From Sialis fuliginosa (taxonomy: Eukaryota; Arthropoda; Insecta; Megaloptera; Sialidae): a stretch of DNA of 64,000 bases. The stretch lies in contig OY540813.1 in NCBI GenBank assembly GCA_961205875.1, forward strand, positions 744,001 through 808,000, read 5' to 3'. The translations under genes were made by a program, and so were the position numbers. Below are positions 34,245-50,300 of this stretch, piece by piece. How positions within the stretch are numbered: the stretch's first letter is position 1; the number at the start of each line of letters is the position of its first letter. The notes under the pieces are model-generated. The model saw only the letters and a program-made list of their open reading frames with translations, had not been told where the DNA came from and did no database searches.

Positions 34245-35947
34245 TGATTCACGTATTTATATTTGAAAAAAGAAATCGCTTTTTTAATAGATACGCATTT
34301 GACAGTTAATTGAAATCTGAGAATTTAACCTAAAAAAAACGGATTTGACTTTAATTAATGTGTAAACGTACTATTTTGTATACCCTATTTTTTATTGTAG
34401 TTTTATTATATTATGTACCTTTACACTAGAACTTTTAAGTAGGATTAAATAAAATATATCAGTATTATTGAGTATTTTTAAACTAATTCCTTTACTATTT
34501 GGAAAATGGCCCCCATATCTTTTTTTTAGGTCTATCAGTAAGAAAAGAAATGTCTTTCAATTAAAAATTTTAATTCGTAAATATCCCTTAGCCCCAGGGC
34601 TATAGTTCTGTCAGCCCTCCCATGTGGGGGCCATGTTTTAATTAAAACATACAAGAATTCACTCAATGCTGTAATTCTGTAGTTGTGGTAAAAATGACGG
34701 TAGGTAGGTAAATAAATTAAAATGCATTTTAAACATTGAAATGTCTTTATTTCAGAATTTAAAAAGATTTGTATACACGAAACACCGTAAAAATGATTGT
34801 TTTTTCAACAAAGTACAAAAAACTTGAAAAAAACTACAAAAAATTTGAAAGCATTCACATTTTTTTATTGAAAAACTTATTATTTTTTTTGAAAATAGTC
34901 ACATACATCAAAATTGTTCAAAATAATTTTTATAAGGGGCCCCTCGATCACTTGTTGCGTCAGAGCCTCTAGTTACGGCCCTTAAATCACGTAATTTTGT
35001 GAAAAATGCGAATTAAAATAGAAATGTCAATCTAAAATTATTTTGATAATTCCTTAATTAATTTTATTACGAATTTTGAGAAAAATGAAAATAAAAGTAG
35101 AAATGTCATCTTTAATTAAAATAAATTTTTATTTATTTATAGAAATATATTGATAATCCTTCAGTTAATTTTATGAGTGTATTTTTGCATTGATTTCTAA
35201 ATATTACATAATACTTACTTTCACAAACAAGTTGATTAATAAAATATAGTCCAATCGAATTGAAAACTGAAAGGCAGGTGAAAATAATAATAAAACAAGA
35301 TAAAATATATGCATGGAAATATTTATTATAACATAAGCCAGAAAAATACAAACCCATGAGAGAATTTGAAAGAATAGAAATAAGGATTAACATATAGATA
35401 AAGTAAATGGCCCCTTGAGTTAGCGCAATAACTTCATTTAAAAAAGATTAATCAAGGTCACGTTCCGCTTTAACTATTTACACACAAGGGGCATTACACA
35501 GAATGTTTAAACATATCACATTTGTATTTTGATATAAACGTGAATAATGACCTTGGTACAGAATTAATAAGAAATATGACAATTCACCTAACCTTAAATT
35601 CTGTGGTAATGTTTCGCCTTTACCTTTCGTTACAATATAGATGTAGTTTAATAATTTCATACGGTGCGTTTTAAGAATGGAATATAAGCACCGCATATTC
35701 AAAAATAAAATAAAACTGTTGCATGTGGCTTAGAGCAATCAAATGAAAAGTTTTCTTATAAATCAACAGAGAAGGTGGAAGATATATAACATTTCAAAAT
35801 TTTATCAAAAATAACAATATCAAAATAGTCGACAAATAACATGGTTACAAAGTGACAGCTTGTTTGTTCATTTCGTTTTTTTTCTTTAACTGTTTAATAC
35901 AAGAACGAGGTAAGATGAGACCACCTTCTCTACAAAAACACGCGTGT
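34245..35947. other. Intergenic stretch and probable PABP 3' UTR
   Basis: AT-rich, no gene seen. The part nearest 35948 should be the minus-strand PABP 3' UTR; AATAAA on the minus strand already overlaps the stop codon (35947-35952), and others follow further left (for example near 35130 and 35320). Confidence 0.4.
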
Positions 35948-38390
<2,443 letters not shown>

Positions 38391-41300
38391 ATGAGTTATT
38401 CTGCACAGAAATCATATTCCAACGATGGAGATACCGAGTAAGTATTTCTTATTTAAGACAAACTAAAATAAATGACATTATTTTTAAATATTGTATCTTT
38501 CATGATAATTTAAAATAAATACATGTGCAAACAGGTATCTGTCATTGTATTTTCGTATTTCTTTTTTTCAGAGATGATAGCGTATTATACAAAGTCTACG
38601 TTCAAAGAATTGATCCGGAAATGGACGAGGTATTTATAATAATTTTTTTTAATGAATGCACATTTATTCAAAGTATTTAAAAACACTTATTTTCAGGAAT
38701 TGTTAGGTGACCTATTCAGTAAACATGGAGAACCTTTCAAAGTATATATACATCCAGAAAAAAGATTCGGAATGGTTTATTACACATCATACGAGTAAAA
38801 ACAACATATAACAAACCATGTTTGCAATATATTCACATGATATTTTTTCCAGGGAAGCTTGTGAAGCTATTTCTCAGTTTAATATGAAATACCCATTCAA
38901 ATGTCTAGTAAAAATGGCCACACCTCCGACAGAGCGAATCACTGTAGCCGAACTATTAGAAATGAACAAGAAAATTAAACAACAAGCGTATATGTTAGCC
39001 CGCAAAGAAGCTTGTATAAACGAGCTAAAACAAGAATGCGAGAATTTAAGGTATTGTTAATATTAACGGAACCAGTCATTACATTGTTTAAAGGGATTTG
39101 ATGCTTGATTTTAGTATGGATCGGTTTCAAAACAAGTCTAACTACGTTCAGAAAAGACGCTACGGAAGGATCAACGGTCAATACGATGATGATTCATTTG
39201 AAAGTGACGTCAGCGGGTAAGTGTTTTATTTTTAACTAGCCGTTACCCTCGCATGATATTTATGTTGTTAGACATAAAAACCTTGAAGAAGAAGAAGATT
39301 ACAGATTTCTGTTATGATAGTTGATAAAACAGGTAGCATGTACAATCCATTTTTTAATCCAATGTGATTGTAAAGTAAATAATTTTTTCGAAGTACAAAG
39401 TGGCCTATGTCCTTTCTTATGCTGCAAGCTAACTCTCTGCCAAATTTCATCAAGATCGGTTTAGCAATTTAGCCGTGAAAATATAACAAACAGACAGAGA
39501 TAAAAAAAGATGTCTGTCTATCAGACAGAGCGATTGTTTATCTCTATCTGAGATAAACAATTTATCTGTCTCTCTGTCAGACATCTTTATGTGCAACCCA
39601 AACATTTTAACCAAAAGTCAAAAATATCATTTAATATTAATTTACACGTTCAATTATAAAACTATAATACCTCTACGTCTTATTTTTTTGTATTTTAATC
39701 GATATTTGTGTGACGAGTTGAAGTTCACTGCAGGAAATTTCACTAAAAAATTTCGAATTTTTGATTTCGTTAAAAGTATGTTTATTGTATAGAAAATGAC
39801 GTGAAAAGTTGTTTGTTTCAAACCGCAGGTCTGTATCTCAAACCGTTCTCGAGATATAGCCTCTCAAAGTTTTAGTTTTTTCAAAATTTTGAAGAAAAAT
39901 GGCCATAACTTTTGAACGCGTGGGCGGAATTGATTTTAGTTGACAGATTTGGAATCAGCGTGTCAAAATCTATATAATGACATGTATAATACTTTAAAAT
40001 CCGACAAAAAAAATTTGGTCAAAAATCGACATTTTTTTAAGGTATACCCCTTTGAATTTTTTCGATTTTTCGCGAAATTTTTTTTCCCGAGTTTTAAGGT
40101 ATTATACATGTCATTATATAGATTTTGACATGCTGATTCCAAATCCGTCAACTAAAATCAATTCCGACCACGCGTTCAAAAGTTATGGCCATTTTTCTTC
40201 AAAATTTTGAAAAAACTGAAACTTTGAGAGGCTATATCTCGAGAACGGTTTGAGATACAGACCTGCGGTTTGAAACAAACAACTTTTCACGTCATTTTCT
40301 ATACAATAAACATACTTTTAACTAAATCAAAAATTCTAAATTTTTTAGTGAAATTTCCTACAGTGAACTTCAACTCGTCATACAAATATCAACTAAAATA
40401 CAAGAAAATAAGACGTAGAGGTATTACAAATTCCTTCGGTAGTTGTTTTAAGGATATACAAATGCAAATTTTGCGCATATAGCGTTTTGAAGATCCGAAA
40501 AAACATTTTTTTCACTCCACCCTACTGTTTATGTCTGTCTGATAGAAAGACTGTGTTTCTGTCTGTCTGTCTGTCTGACAGACAGACACTTTTTTCCATC
40601 CTTAATATATATAAAGCTCAACGTCTCTCTGTCTGTCTGTCTGTCTGTTAGTGCGCTTATCACTCGAGAACCACTTATCCGATTTACGTGTTTTTTTTTT
40701 TAATTCATAGGTTCGTTCTCTGGCCAGGTTATAGGCTATATTTTGTTAGGTTAGGTAACATAACAACTAAGCAGTGACAATAATAGTAAATCAAGTCGGA
40801 ACAATTTTTGCCGTCGACGCGCTGTTTTGCAATACGCTGCCTAAACCGTTCAATAGATGTAGATCAAAATAATGTATTAAAGAATTGTGTAGAATCAAAA
40901 GTTCTGCAATAAAGTCCGCGACACCATATGTCTAACTTTTATATTTAAGCCACAATGACTGCTTTTATGTTACAAAGAAAACATAAAATATTTGGGTTTT
41001 GTTTACGTGGTCTTATGACCTGCAAAACATTAATCCTTATCGAAATAAATGATTTCATCGTCATAAGTACTTAATGTAGATATAATTTGCCATTTACAGC
41101 ATCCAATTTGGTCGTATAGTTTAGAAAATATCGAAATATATGTTATACAGGACATATTATTCGCGCGTTGTGACCGTGCGCGGGGTGCGGCGAGGGGTGT
41201 GCCAAGTAGACTCATGGCAAAGTATGATCACAGACCGGTATTCTTTTGATTGTCAATTGTTTATTTTGTTTTCAATAATTAACTTTTAAATTTAAATAGA

Positions 41301-44300
41301 ACAAAAATTATTTTTACTTTTTGTTCTGATTCGCTTTTGTTAGGTAGGTAATTTAAGTGTTGTTTGGTTTTTATTACAAAAATAACTAATCATGTTTTAC
41401 TTAATTCAACTATATATATTTTAAATCCTAAACAATAATTCCATAGTCCACGCGAGCGAAGCCGCGTGGGCCCAGCTAGTATTTGTATGAACAGTATTGA
41501 TAATCCTACTACTATAAATTTCTCATAATCACCCATTTATGTTTTCAGGGATGTAGATTTTTCCGATTATCCGACAAGCCGGTACAGGAATTACGCAGAG
41601 ACCTACATGAACATGTGGATGCGTCGAGAAATGCCCCACATTTTTAGGTAACGATTGAAATGTATTTAAAAAAAAAACGATTCGACGATTCTAACTACAA
41701 ACTTGAATTGCAGTAAATTGAACGGCGCGGGAGACCATCGTTCTGCTTCTCGGCAGTCGAGGTACAGTTCTAACAACGGAGACGGTCGCAGAGATAGGTC
41801 GTACAGTAGAGGACGATTAAATTCACACAACGATGATAACTTTGAAACTAGCTCGCAGCACAGCAGACACAGAAGTAAGAGTTCGTCAAGACAGACAGAG
41901 CAGCGTAACTTTGAAAATAAAAAAGCACCGAATACACAGAAGTTTGAGAATAAAATTGCCCCGATTACCCCGAAGTTTGAGAATAAAATTGCCCCGACTA
42001 CCCCGAAGTATGAAAACGATCGAGGCGATGGATCGTACGTGAACAGGCGATACAACCAACAAGAATCAAACAATAGACCGGTGTTTAATAAACCGAACGT
42101 TTCTGGCCCGAATAAGAATTACAGTATGCAGAAGAACAGAACTGATTTTGCAGGGAATAGAAGTTACAACGGCCAGAATAAATATCCGAGCGTTAAGAGA
42201 AAAGATGGTGACGACGGTGAGGCTTGGGGAGAAGCGACGCAAAAACACCAAGAACGGTCGAGTTTGGTCGGTGTGCCTAGACCGAATCTGATTTCTAAAC
42301 CGAATCCAAGCAGGCCGCAAGTTCCGGTTAAACAGTACAAGTGCGTTGTTCCGTGTAGATTGCCGGAAGATATCTTCACGGACGTTAAAGTCGAATACAT
42401 GGAATCGGAAACAACTGGTTGGGTTTCGTTGGTCAAGGATGAAGATTTTAATCTCGACGTTCTGGCGAAAGTGAACGACCTGCCTAAGAAACCAATGTCC
42501 CCGTTTGTGAATGATATTTGTATGGCGCAGTATGACGGTATATGGTGAGTATTTATCTTGGTGTCTGGGTGTTACAGCGTGACTAGTTTCTGGGAAACTG
42601 AAAAAGTCAGGAAATTTGGTTGGAAATCAGGGAATTTGGTTGGGAGTCAGGAAATTTGGTTGGAAATCAGGAAATTTGATTGGAAGTCAGGGAATTTAGT
42701 TGGAAGTCAGGGAATTTGATTGGAAGTCAGGGAATTTGATTGGAAGTCAGGGAATTTGATTGGAAGTCAGGGAATTTGGTTGGAAATTAGGGAATTTGTT
42801 TGGAAGTCAGGGAATTTGATTGGAAGTCAGGGAATTTGATTGGAAGTCAGGGAATTTGGTTGGAAATCAGGGAATTTGGTTGGGAGTCAGGAAATTTGGT
42901 TGGAAATCAGGAAATTTGATTGGAAGTCAGGGAATTTGGTTGGAAATCAGGGAATTTGGTTGGAAGTCAGGAAATTTGGTTGGAAGTCAGGAAATTTGGT
43001 TGGAAATCAGGAAATTTGATTGGAAGTCAGGGAATTTGGTTGGAAATCAGGAAATTTGGTTGTAAATCAGGAAATTTGGTTGGAAATCATGTAATTTGGT
43101 TGGAAGTCAGGAAATTTTTTGTAAAAATGTATTTTTGAGTTCCATATTCTTCAATATAACGTGTAAAATATGCTTAAAAAAAACACAGAGAAAAACGTAA
43201 AAAGTCACCTGCAAAAACGGGGAATTTTGTTCCAGAGAAAGACTGTGTTAGATAAGGAAGTGTGTTGAGTGTTTGTTTTTTTTTTACAGGAATCGTGCGG
43301 TTGTGTTAAAAGTGTTGCCGAATAAGTTTTTGGTTAGGTTTATCGATTTCGGGAATACGGAATATGTTACGGGTGGGTTGTGCGAGCTGGACGAGGAGAT
43401 GAAGAATATCGGAGGGCAGGTTGTTAAGATAAGGCTTGATGATGGGTCTGGTTGTAAACTCGAGGACCAGAAGGTGATGAAGGTCAAGCCGGTACGAAAG
43501 GTAAGGTTTTTTACGTATTTTTTTGGATTTAGAATAATATAAAATACAGATAATAAAACAGCCAAGTCACATGATAGGGTTCCGTAGCCATTCTCACTAC
43601 GGTTTATAAAAAAAGATTGATTCCAAAATTTTCCATAAACTATTTTTGCTACAGTGTTTGTTATTATTAGAGATTGGAAAAATAGTTGTTATTTTCAATA
43701 AAATAGTTACTAGTTAATTTTTTTTTCGAATAATAGTTGTTAAATAGTTTTTTTTACGATTTAATAATAATTAGTGCAAACCAAGCAGTAAAAAGTATCG
43801 CAAATAGTTTTAAAATAGTTGGAAAGATATGATTATGATAATTTCTACTTCAAATGATAAAAGAAGAATTCAAATAATTAAAAAAAGTTTTAATTAAAAA
43901 TTAATTATAAAAATTTAAATATGATTAATTGTTTTTGTATCGACAGGAAGGGGAGATAATTGTTGTTCACGTACCTAATGGATACTATCCAATGAATAAA
44001 CAAGCAACCGTAAAACCACCTTTGTAAGTCTGATTTTAATTAACGGCGTATTTAAAGGGGAAAGCTACTGTGATGGGAAAAAAGCGATTTTTTAAAGTAT
44101 GTATACATATTTAAAAATATGTGCAAAAAAAAAGTTCAAATTCCGAAAATTGCCCGAGTTAGAGCCTTTTCACACATTCCCGGTCGCCGGGTAAATGTGA
44201 AAAACTGAAAAGGCTCTTACAGTCAATTTAGTGAGACAAGGTAGCTCGGACCTTAGACAAGGAAAGATATAGAACTCATAACAATATCTAGCATTGTTGC

Positions 44301-47300
44301 CATATCGTTTCACAAGTCATTGGCGTATCATTCGGATTTTAAAATAAAAATCAATTGTTCGAATTATACAATTAATAAATAATAAACGTTTTATATTGTC
44401 TTTAATAGTATTTCAGTGATAATTGATTAACAGAGAAACGTCTATTTGCAATTATATCATCTCTTACAGAACAAATTCAATTGTAATTTAAATTTTAAAG
44501 CATATTTATATATTATAAATTTTTGACTGACGCCTCTGATATATGTATTTTCATAGAAATGCTTATGCCGTGTTCAGACCGAAAAAACAAAACAGCAACA
44601 TCGTGTCTTTTTGACAAATGTGCAATAAAGCCTATGCATTTTTAAATACGACGTGTTTTCAAACACCGTGTTGCTGTTTTGTTTTCTTTGGTGTGAACAC
44701 CGCATTAGATAAGGAAAGATAAAGAACAAATAACACAATATCTAGCATTGTTGCCATATCGCTTCACAAGTCATTGGCGTATCATTCGGATTTTAAAATA
44801 AATATCAATTGTTTCGAATTATAAAATTAAATTAATAATAAATGTTTTATATTGTCTTTAAAAGTATTTCAGTGATAATTGATTAACAGAGAAACGTCTA
44901 TTTGGAACTATCATCTCTCATACATACTAAATTCAATTGTAATTTAAAGTATATTTACATATTATAAATTTTCAACTGACGCCTCTGGGATAATATGCAT
45001 GGAAATGACGAAACTGACATTTAAGAAAAGATGGCCGCCGTATAATTTTGATAACAGTTTAATATACGGACTAGCATTGGTTGTTATGTATCCATAATCT
45101 TTCCTAATCTAAAAAAAAGTGTTAAAAATGAAAAAAAATTCAAACCGTCGCCATTTTGTGAAAAAATAAAATAAAATAAAACGGCTACGCACAAACGATA
45201 GCTACATTCATATAGATATTGATAAAAAAACAATTTTTTTCTGATAAAACCCCGAAATTTTAATGGGGCAATGGAGAAAAATTAGAGGCTCATTACTTTG
45301 ACAATTTTTAATATTTTTCAATAAAAAATTGTATTGAATAAGTTGAATATATACTTAATAAAATGTCCTCTACCCCATCTTAAAACAATTAGTTATACTA
45401 GTGAAAAAAATTGCCAAACATTTTTTGACCCGTCACAATGGCTTTCCCCCATAAATTATTTCGGTTTTATAAAATTATTATGATTTCGGTTTGTTTTTTT
45501 TTAGTTCGTCTTCAATTTTGAATAAAAAACAGACATCTAATAAAATAAATGGGTTCAGGTGAGTAAATATATAAAATGTGTTATCGCAATCGTTGTTTAA
45601 TTATTGTATTTATTTTCAGCACTATTTTGGAACATTTTGAAGTGGGCGATGTAGGTTTCTTAGCCGTCAGATCTTTGCTGGGGAAAAACAATTGCACGAT
45701 AACAATTGCATCGCAGAAATTTGTACATCAAATTGAGATTGTAGAGAATTTAGGAAAGGAGTATGAAAATCTGAACGGCGTTAATCACATGTAAGTGATA
45801 TTAAAAATAATATCATTTTGTTGTCTCTACTTGAATAGGTGATTTAGGGGGTTTTTAGGGTGCTGAAACAGAATCTGTTTCCCAAAATAAAATTTATTAA
45901 AAATGTTTATAAAATTAACTGTTTCAATTGCGACAAAAGTTACATAGGACAAACTAAGATATCGATAGACATTAGATTTAAAGTTTTTTTTTTGTCGGCC
46001 TGACTGTTGAAATGTTATATTTCAGAGCTCATATTGGAGATTACGTCGCTGCCCTTTGTGAAGATAAGTGGTCAAGGGCTATAGTTCTCGGCACAGAGAA
46101 CGATAAGAAGGCGTGGCGTGTGGCTTTCCTTGATGAAGGCGTGTGCCATCTGGTCTCGCGAACTTTCCCGTTGCAGGATAAAGATTTCGATATACCGGAG
46201 TTCGCGTGCTTGTGTTCGATTGTCAGTGTTCAAGACAACAAGTGTGAATTTGAGGTTAGTTTTTCGAAATGTCATTTTCGGTGAAAGTGCTTTATTCAAA
46301 GGGCTGTACATTCTGAACAATTCGTCAGATTGTTTTGAAATTTCAGTACTTGAAACTAGATTATATAACGATCGTTTTAAGTTGGTTCCAAGGCGTGTGT
46401 GATTTATAGTTCCAAAGTTCTATGTTGCCAAACACGAGACTTTTAAAAAAATCTAAAAATCGGTGTTTTTTTTTTTGTACTTGACTTAATGGGTTGTAAC
46501 TTTTAATCAAATCATTGTAAATTTTTGAAATTTTAATACATGGAACTAGATAGTACAATGCACATTTTAAGCCGATTTCGAAGCGCGTGTGATTTATAGT
46601 TCCCGAGTACTATGTCGTCAAACACGATGCGTTTTTATTTACCCAATCGACGATATTGACAGGTTCAAGACATCTTCTTGTTCAACGTGATTTCGATCAC
46701 CCGCATCCCGGAACTGACCGTCAAGTGCCAGCTTAGATGCGAAAAGACCGAAGAGAACGTGGCAGTCGTGAACCTGGTGCAGTGGCGTCCGAAGGTACTC
46801 GACGCGAACGAATCTCTGATCGACGTGCCGTCTTCCAAGGACGTTTTCATGGCATCCTACCTGCCCGTCGCTCGGCCGGAGAGCGGCGACGTCGTCTACC
46901 TGTGCAACGTCAGGAGCCAGAACGAGGCTTGCATACAGAATCTCAAGATGCAGAAAAACGCGAGCGATCTGCACAGAAAGATGCAGAGGTTCGCTGATAA
47001 ACGTGAGTTTTATTTAATTAAAATTTTGGTGATTTATTTTTGAAAACTTTGTCGGTAGCGTAACTCAATTTCTATTTAATGAATCGACCTATAAAATTTA
47101 CCAGATACTTGTCAGTGATGCCTCTATCGCTGCGTGAAATATTTTTTTGTTTTGACGTATATTTTTTTTTATTTGCAAAAGAACGAAGTTTTCAAAATTT
47201 TGTGAAATTTTTAATTTTCAAAATTCTGAAAAAAATATTCCATGACGCGGAAGATACAATGAAAAAATATTTTGTTGGAGAAAAACAGCTCTAGAACGTC

Positions 47301-50300
47301 AAACGTAGAACTTTTTTATTTTTTTTTTAGTGGGCCGCCATCTTGTGGCCGTATCTCGGCCGTCGTGTAATATTTTTTAACGAAAAAAATTGTGCATGCT
47401 CTCAAAGACTTATACAACATATACGTGTGATTGTATTTTTTTTTTAAATAACGCTTTTTTCTTAAAAAAAATGTTTTTAAATAAATCTATTTTTTTCCTA
47501 TCAAGTTATAAAATCGTGAATTTTTTTCAAGTGTCCACGGGGCGATAAAATTTTTTCAGATGATTGTAAAGCTTGAAGCTTCAGCTTCAATCTCCACCAT
47601 TTAAATTTCTTCTATGATTTTTTTTGACTGAATTATTCAATTTCAAAGCGAATACTAGAATTTCATTGTTTCCAGTAACGTCTCTATCGAATCCTCCGAT
47701 AGTGAACCAACTAGTAGTTTGTAAGTTCTCTGGAGATGGCGAATGGTACCGTGCTGAGATACGGAAAACGTTAGGAGCCACCGTAGAAGTAATGTACATA
47801 GACTACGGGAACATCGAAGACATTAACGTGACACTTTTACGTGAAATGTTACCTGAATTCACTGATGTGCCTACGTGCGTTTGTAAAGTGACATTAAAGG
47901 ATGTCCCTAAGCAGAGTTTCACCGTTCAGCAGAAGAGTTACTTGCCTGCCGTTCTGGGGAATGTTAAATTCAATATCGTAAGTACATAACAATCACTCAG
48001 TTTTTAAATAAATTATCACTATTTGACTCAGTATTCTTAAGGAGGTTGGGGGAAGTTACTTTTGAGGGGAAGGCGGTGCGGTAAGACGCAGTACGTCTTG
48101 TTTTTCTCACATGCACTCATGTATTTGTCATTACTTGTCATTTTACAATGCCAGCGCCGTTAAAAACACGTTGAAAACACAGTACTGACGAGAGTTAACT
48201 TGCGTTTATTTCTATACATTGCTACTGAAATTACAATATGAATAGTAATTTTTGCGTGCAGTTTAATTTGTTATATATATACTATTAATAATATAAATAA
48301 TTTTACACAATCGTATTGTCTTTTAATAAAAAAATTAAGTCTCGAAAAAATACTTTTTTTTTGTTTTAAAAAAAAATTAAATATGGAGATTGTAAAAGTT
48401 AAAACCGATAGTATTTTTTGATACAGAATTGAAATTTTTATTCGGCAACTATTTTTTTTATTAAGAAACAAAAGTAGCGGCGACGTTTTCTAGAACGTAT
48501 TATCTTTTATAGTTTTACGAAGGTTCAATCGAGAACGGAGTGACGTTAGTTGACAAAAGCGGCGAAATCTTCAACAAGAAAATCCTGTCTTTGCGAACTT
48601 CTACCCCCGAACCGAAAACTTCAACCCCGATTTCGAATAACGGTCGTTTTCAAGATAATTTCAGTCCGTCGACTTCGAAAGTCGAGTCTACGAATAAAAA
48701 TGTGGCGAAGGTTAGTTCTCCGGGCGGAAGTTGTGTTAGTGAGAGTAAAGGTGCGGTTAGGAAACAAAGATCTTTACCGAATTCGGAATCGGACAAGTCG
48801 GAGGTTTCGGTGGGAAGGAAAACGTGTCGAGAGGTGAAGAAGGATGAAGACGTTACCGTTCCAGTACGGGTTCTTCCAAAAGGGAACGCTGAGGTTAGTT
48901 TATTTTATTTATTTAGCTTTTTTTTCTAGAGAAATTTGACCAGTAATTTTTTTTTTTTTTACAAATATTCAACTATACTTGAAGACAGAAGGGTTAAAAA
49001 AATAGAAATAGAAAATTTTTATTTTTTTTCAGAAAGAGGAATATTTATTCTGTTAAAAATAAATTATTCACATTTTTAGCAGTGTTTTTATGTTGTTTTA
49101 GACTTTTAGCAGAAATGAATAAAAATCGTTTCATATTTTGCGACATAGTACTTTACTCAAAGGGCCGTAACTTCTGAACGATTAATTGTAACTTTTTGAT
49201 ATTTTAATACGTGAAACTAGATTAGCTGGCGCGTATTTTAAGACTAATGTGAAGTTTGTGAGGTGTATAGTTCCCGAGTACTATGTCGCTAAACATTAGA
49301 TATTTTTATTTTATTTTTTAATTGTTGACGTAGTTATTGATTGTTAAAATATTTTAGCATTAAATTAACGTAATTCGAGTTGGTAAACCTGGCGTGAATA
49401 GATATAAACGAACTGAGAATTTTATTTTATTTTAATTGTTGACATAATTTTTGATTGTTAATATTCTATTTAACATTAAATTGACATAAATTTCAGTTGG
49501 TATACCTGGCGGAAACAGAAATAACAAACGAACTGAGAATTTTATTTTAATTGTTGACATAATTTTTGATTGTTAATATTCTATTTAACATTAAATTGAC
49601 ATAAATTTCAGTTGGTATACCTGGCGGAAAGAGACATAACAAACGAACTGAGAATTTTATTTTAATTGTTGACATAATTTTTGATTGTGAATATTTTATT
49701 TGACATAATTTCAGTTGGTATACCTGGCGGAAACAGATATAACAAACAAACTGGGAATTTTATTTTAATTGTTGACATAATTTTTGATTGTTAATATTTT
49801 ATTTAACATTGAATTGACTTAATTCCAGTTGGTATACCTGGCGGAAACAGATATAACAAACGAACTGAGAATTTTATTTTAATTGTTGACATAATTTTTG
49901 ATTGTTAATATTTAATATGACATTAAATTGACATAATTCCAGTTGGTATACCTGGCGGAAATAGACATAGCAGGCGGGCTGATATCCGTTTGCACTCACG
50001 ACGCGAACGAGATCGAGTTTGCAACGGAGACGCTGACGGCACAGATAGACGAGTACGTGAGAGCATTGGGTCCGAGCGAACCTCACGTCCCTGAGGAGGG
50101 CGGTTATTGTCTCGCTTTGTTCGACGGTAAGTCACCGACTCGCCGGCGTTATTTGAAATATCTGTTACGATGATCGGGGGGTTTGTTTCTGTTGCAGATG
50201 TGTGGTACCGAGCGATGTGTATGTTGTCGAACAAGAAGGAGGTGACCGTTGTGTTCATTGACTTTGGAAACGTTGCGGCCGTTTCGCCTAAGGATATTAA

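Noticed and set aside
35133-35393. 86-residue minus-strand frame downstream of PABP
   Set aside because: No domain, AT-rich composition, and it lies where a PABP 3' UTR is expected.
42820-43138. Frame of repeated GNLVGNQGIWLE-type units
   Set aside because: It is a translation of the GTCAGGGAATTT array in an intron, not a repeat protein.
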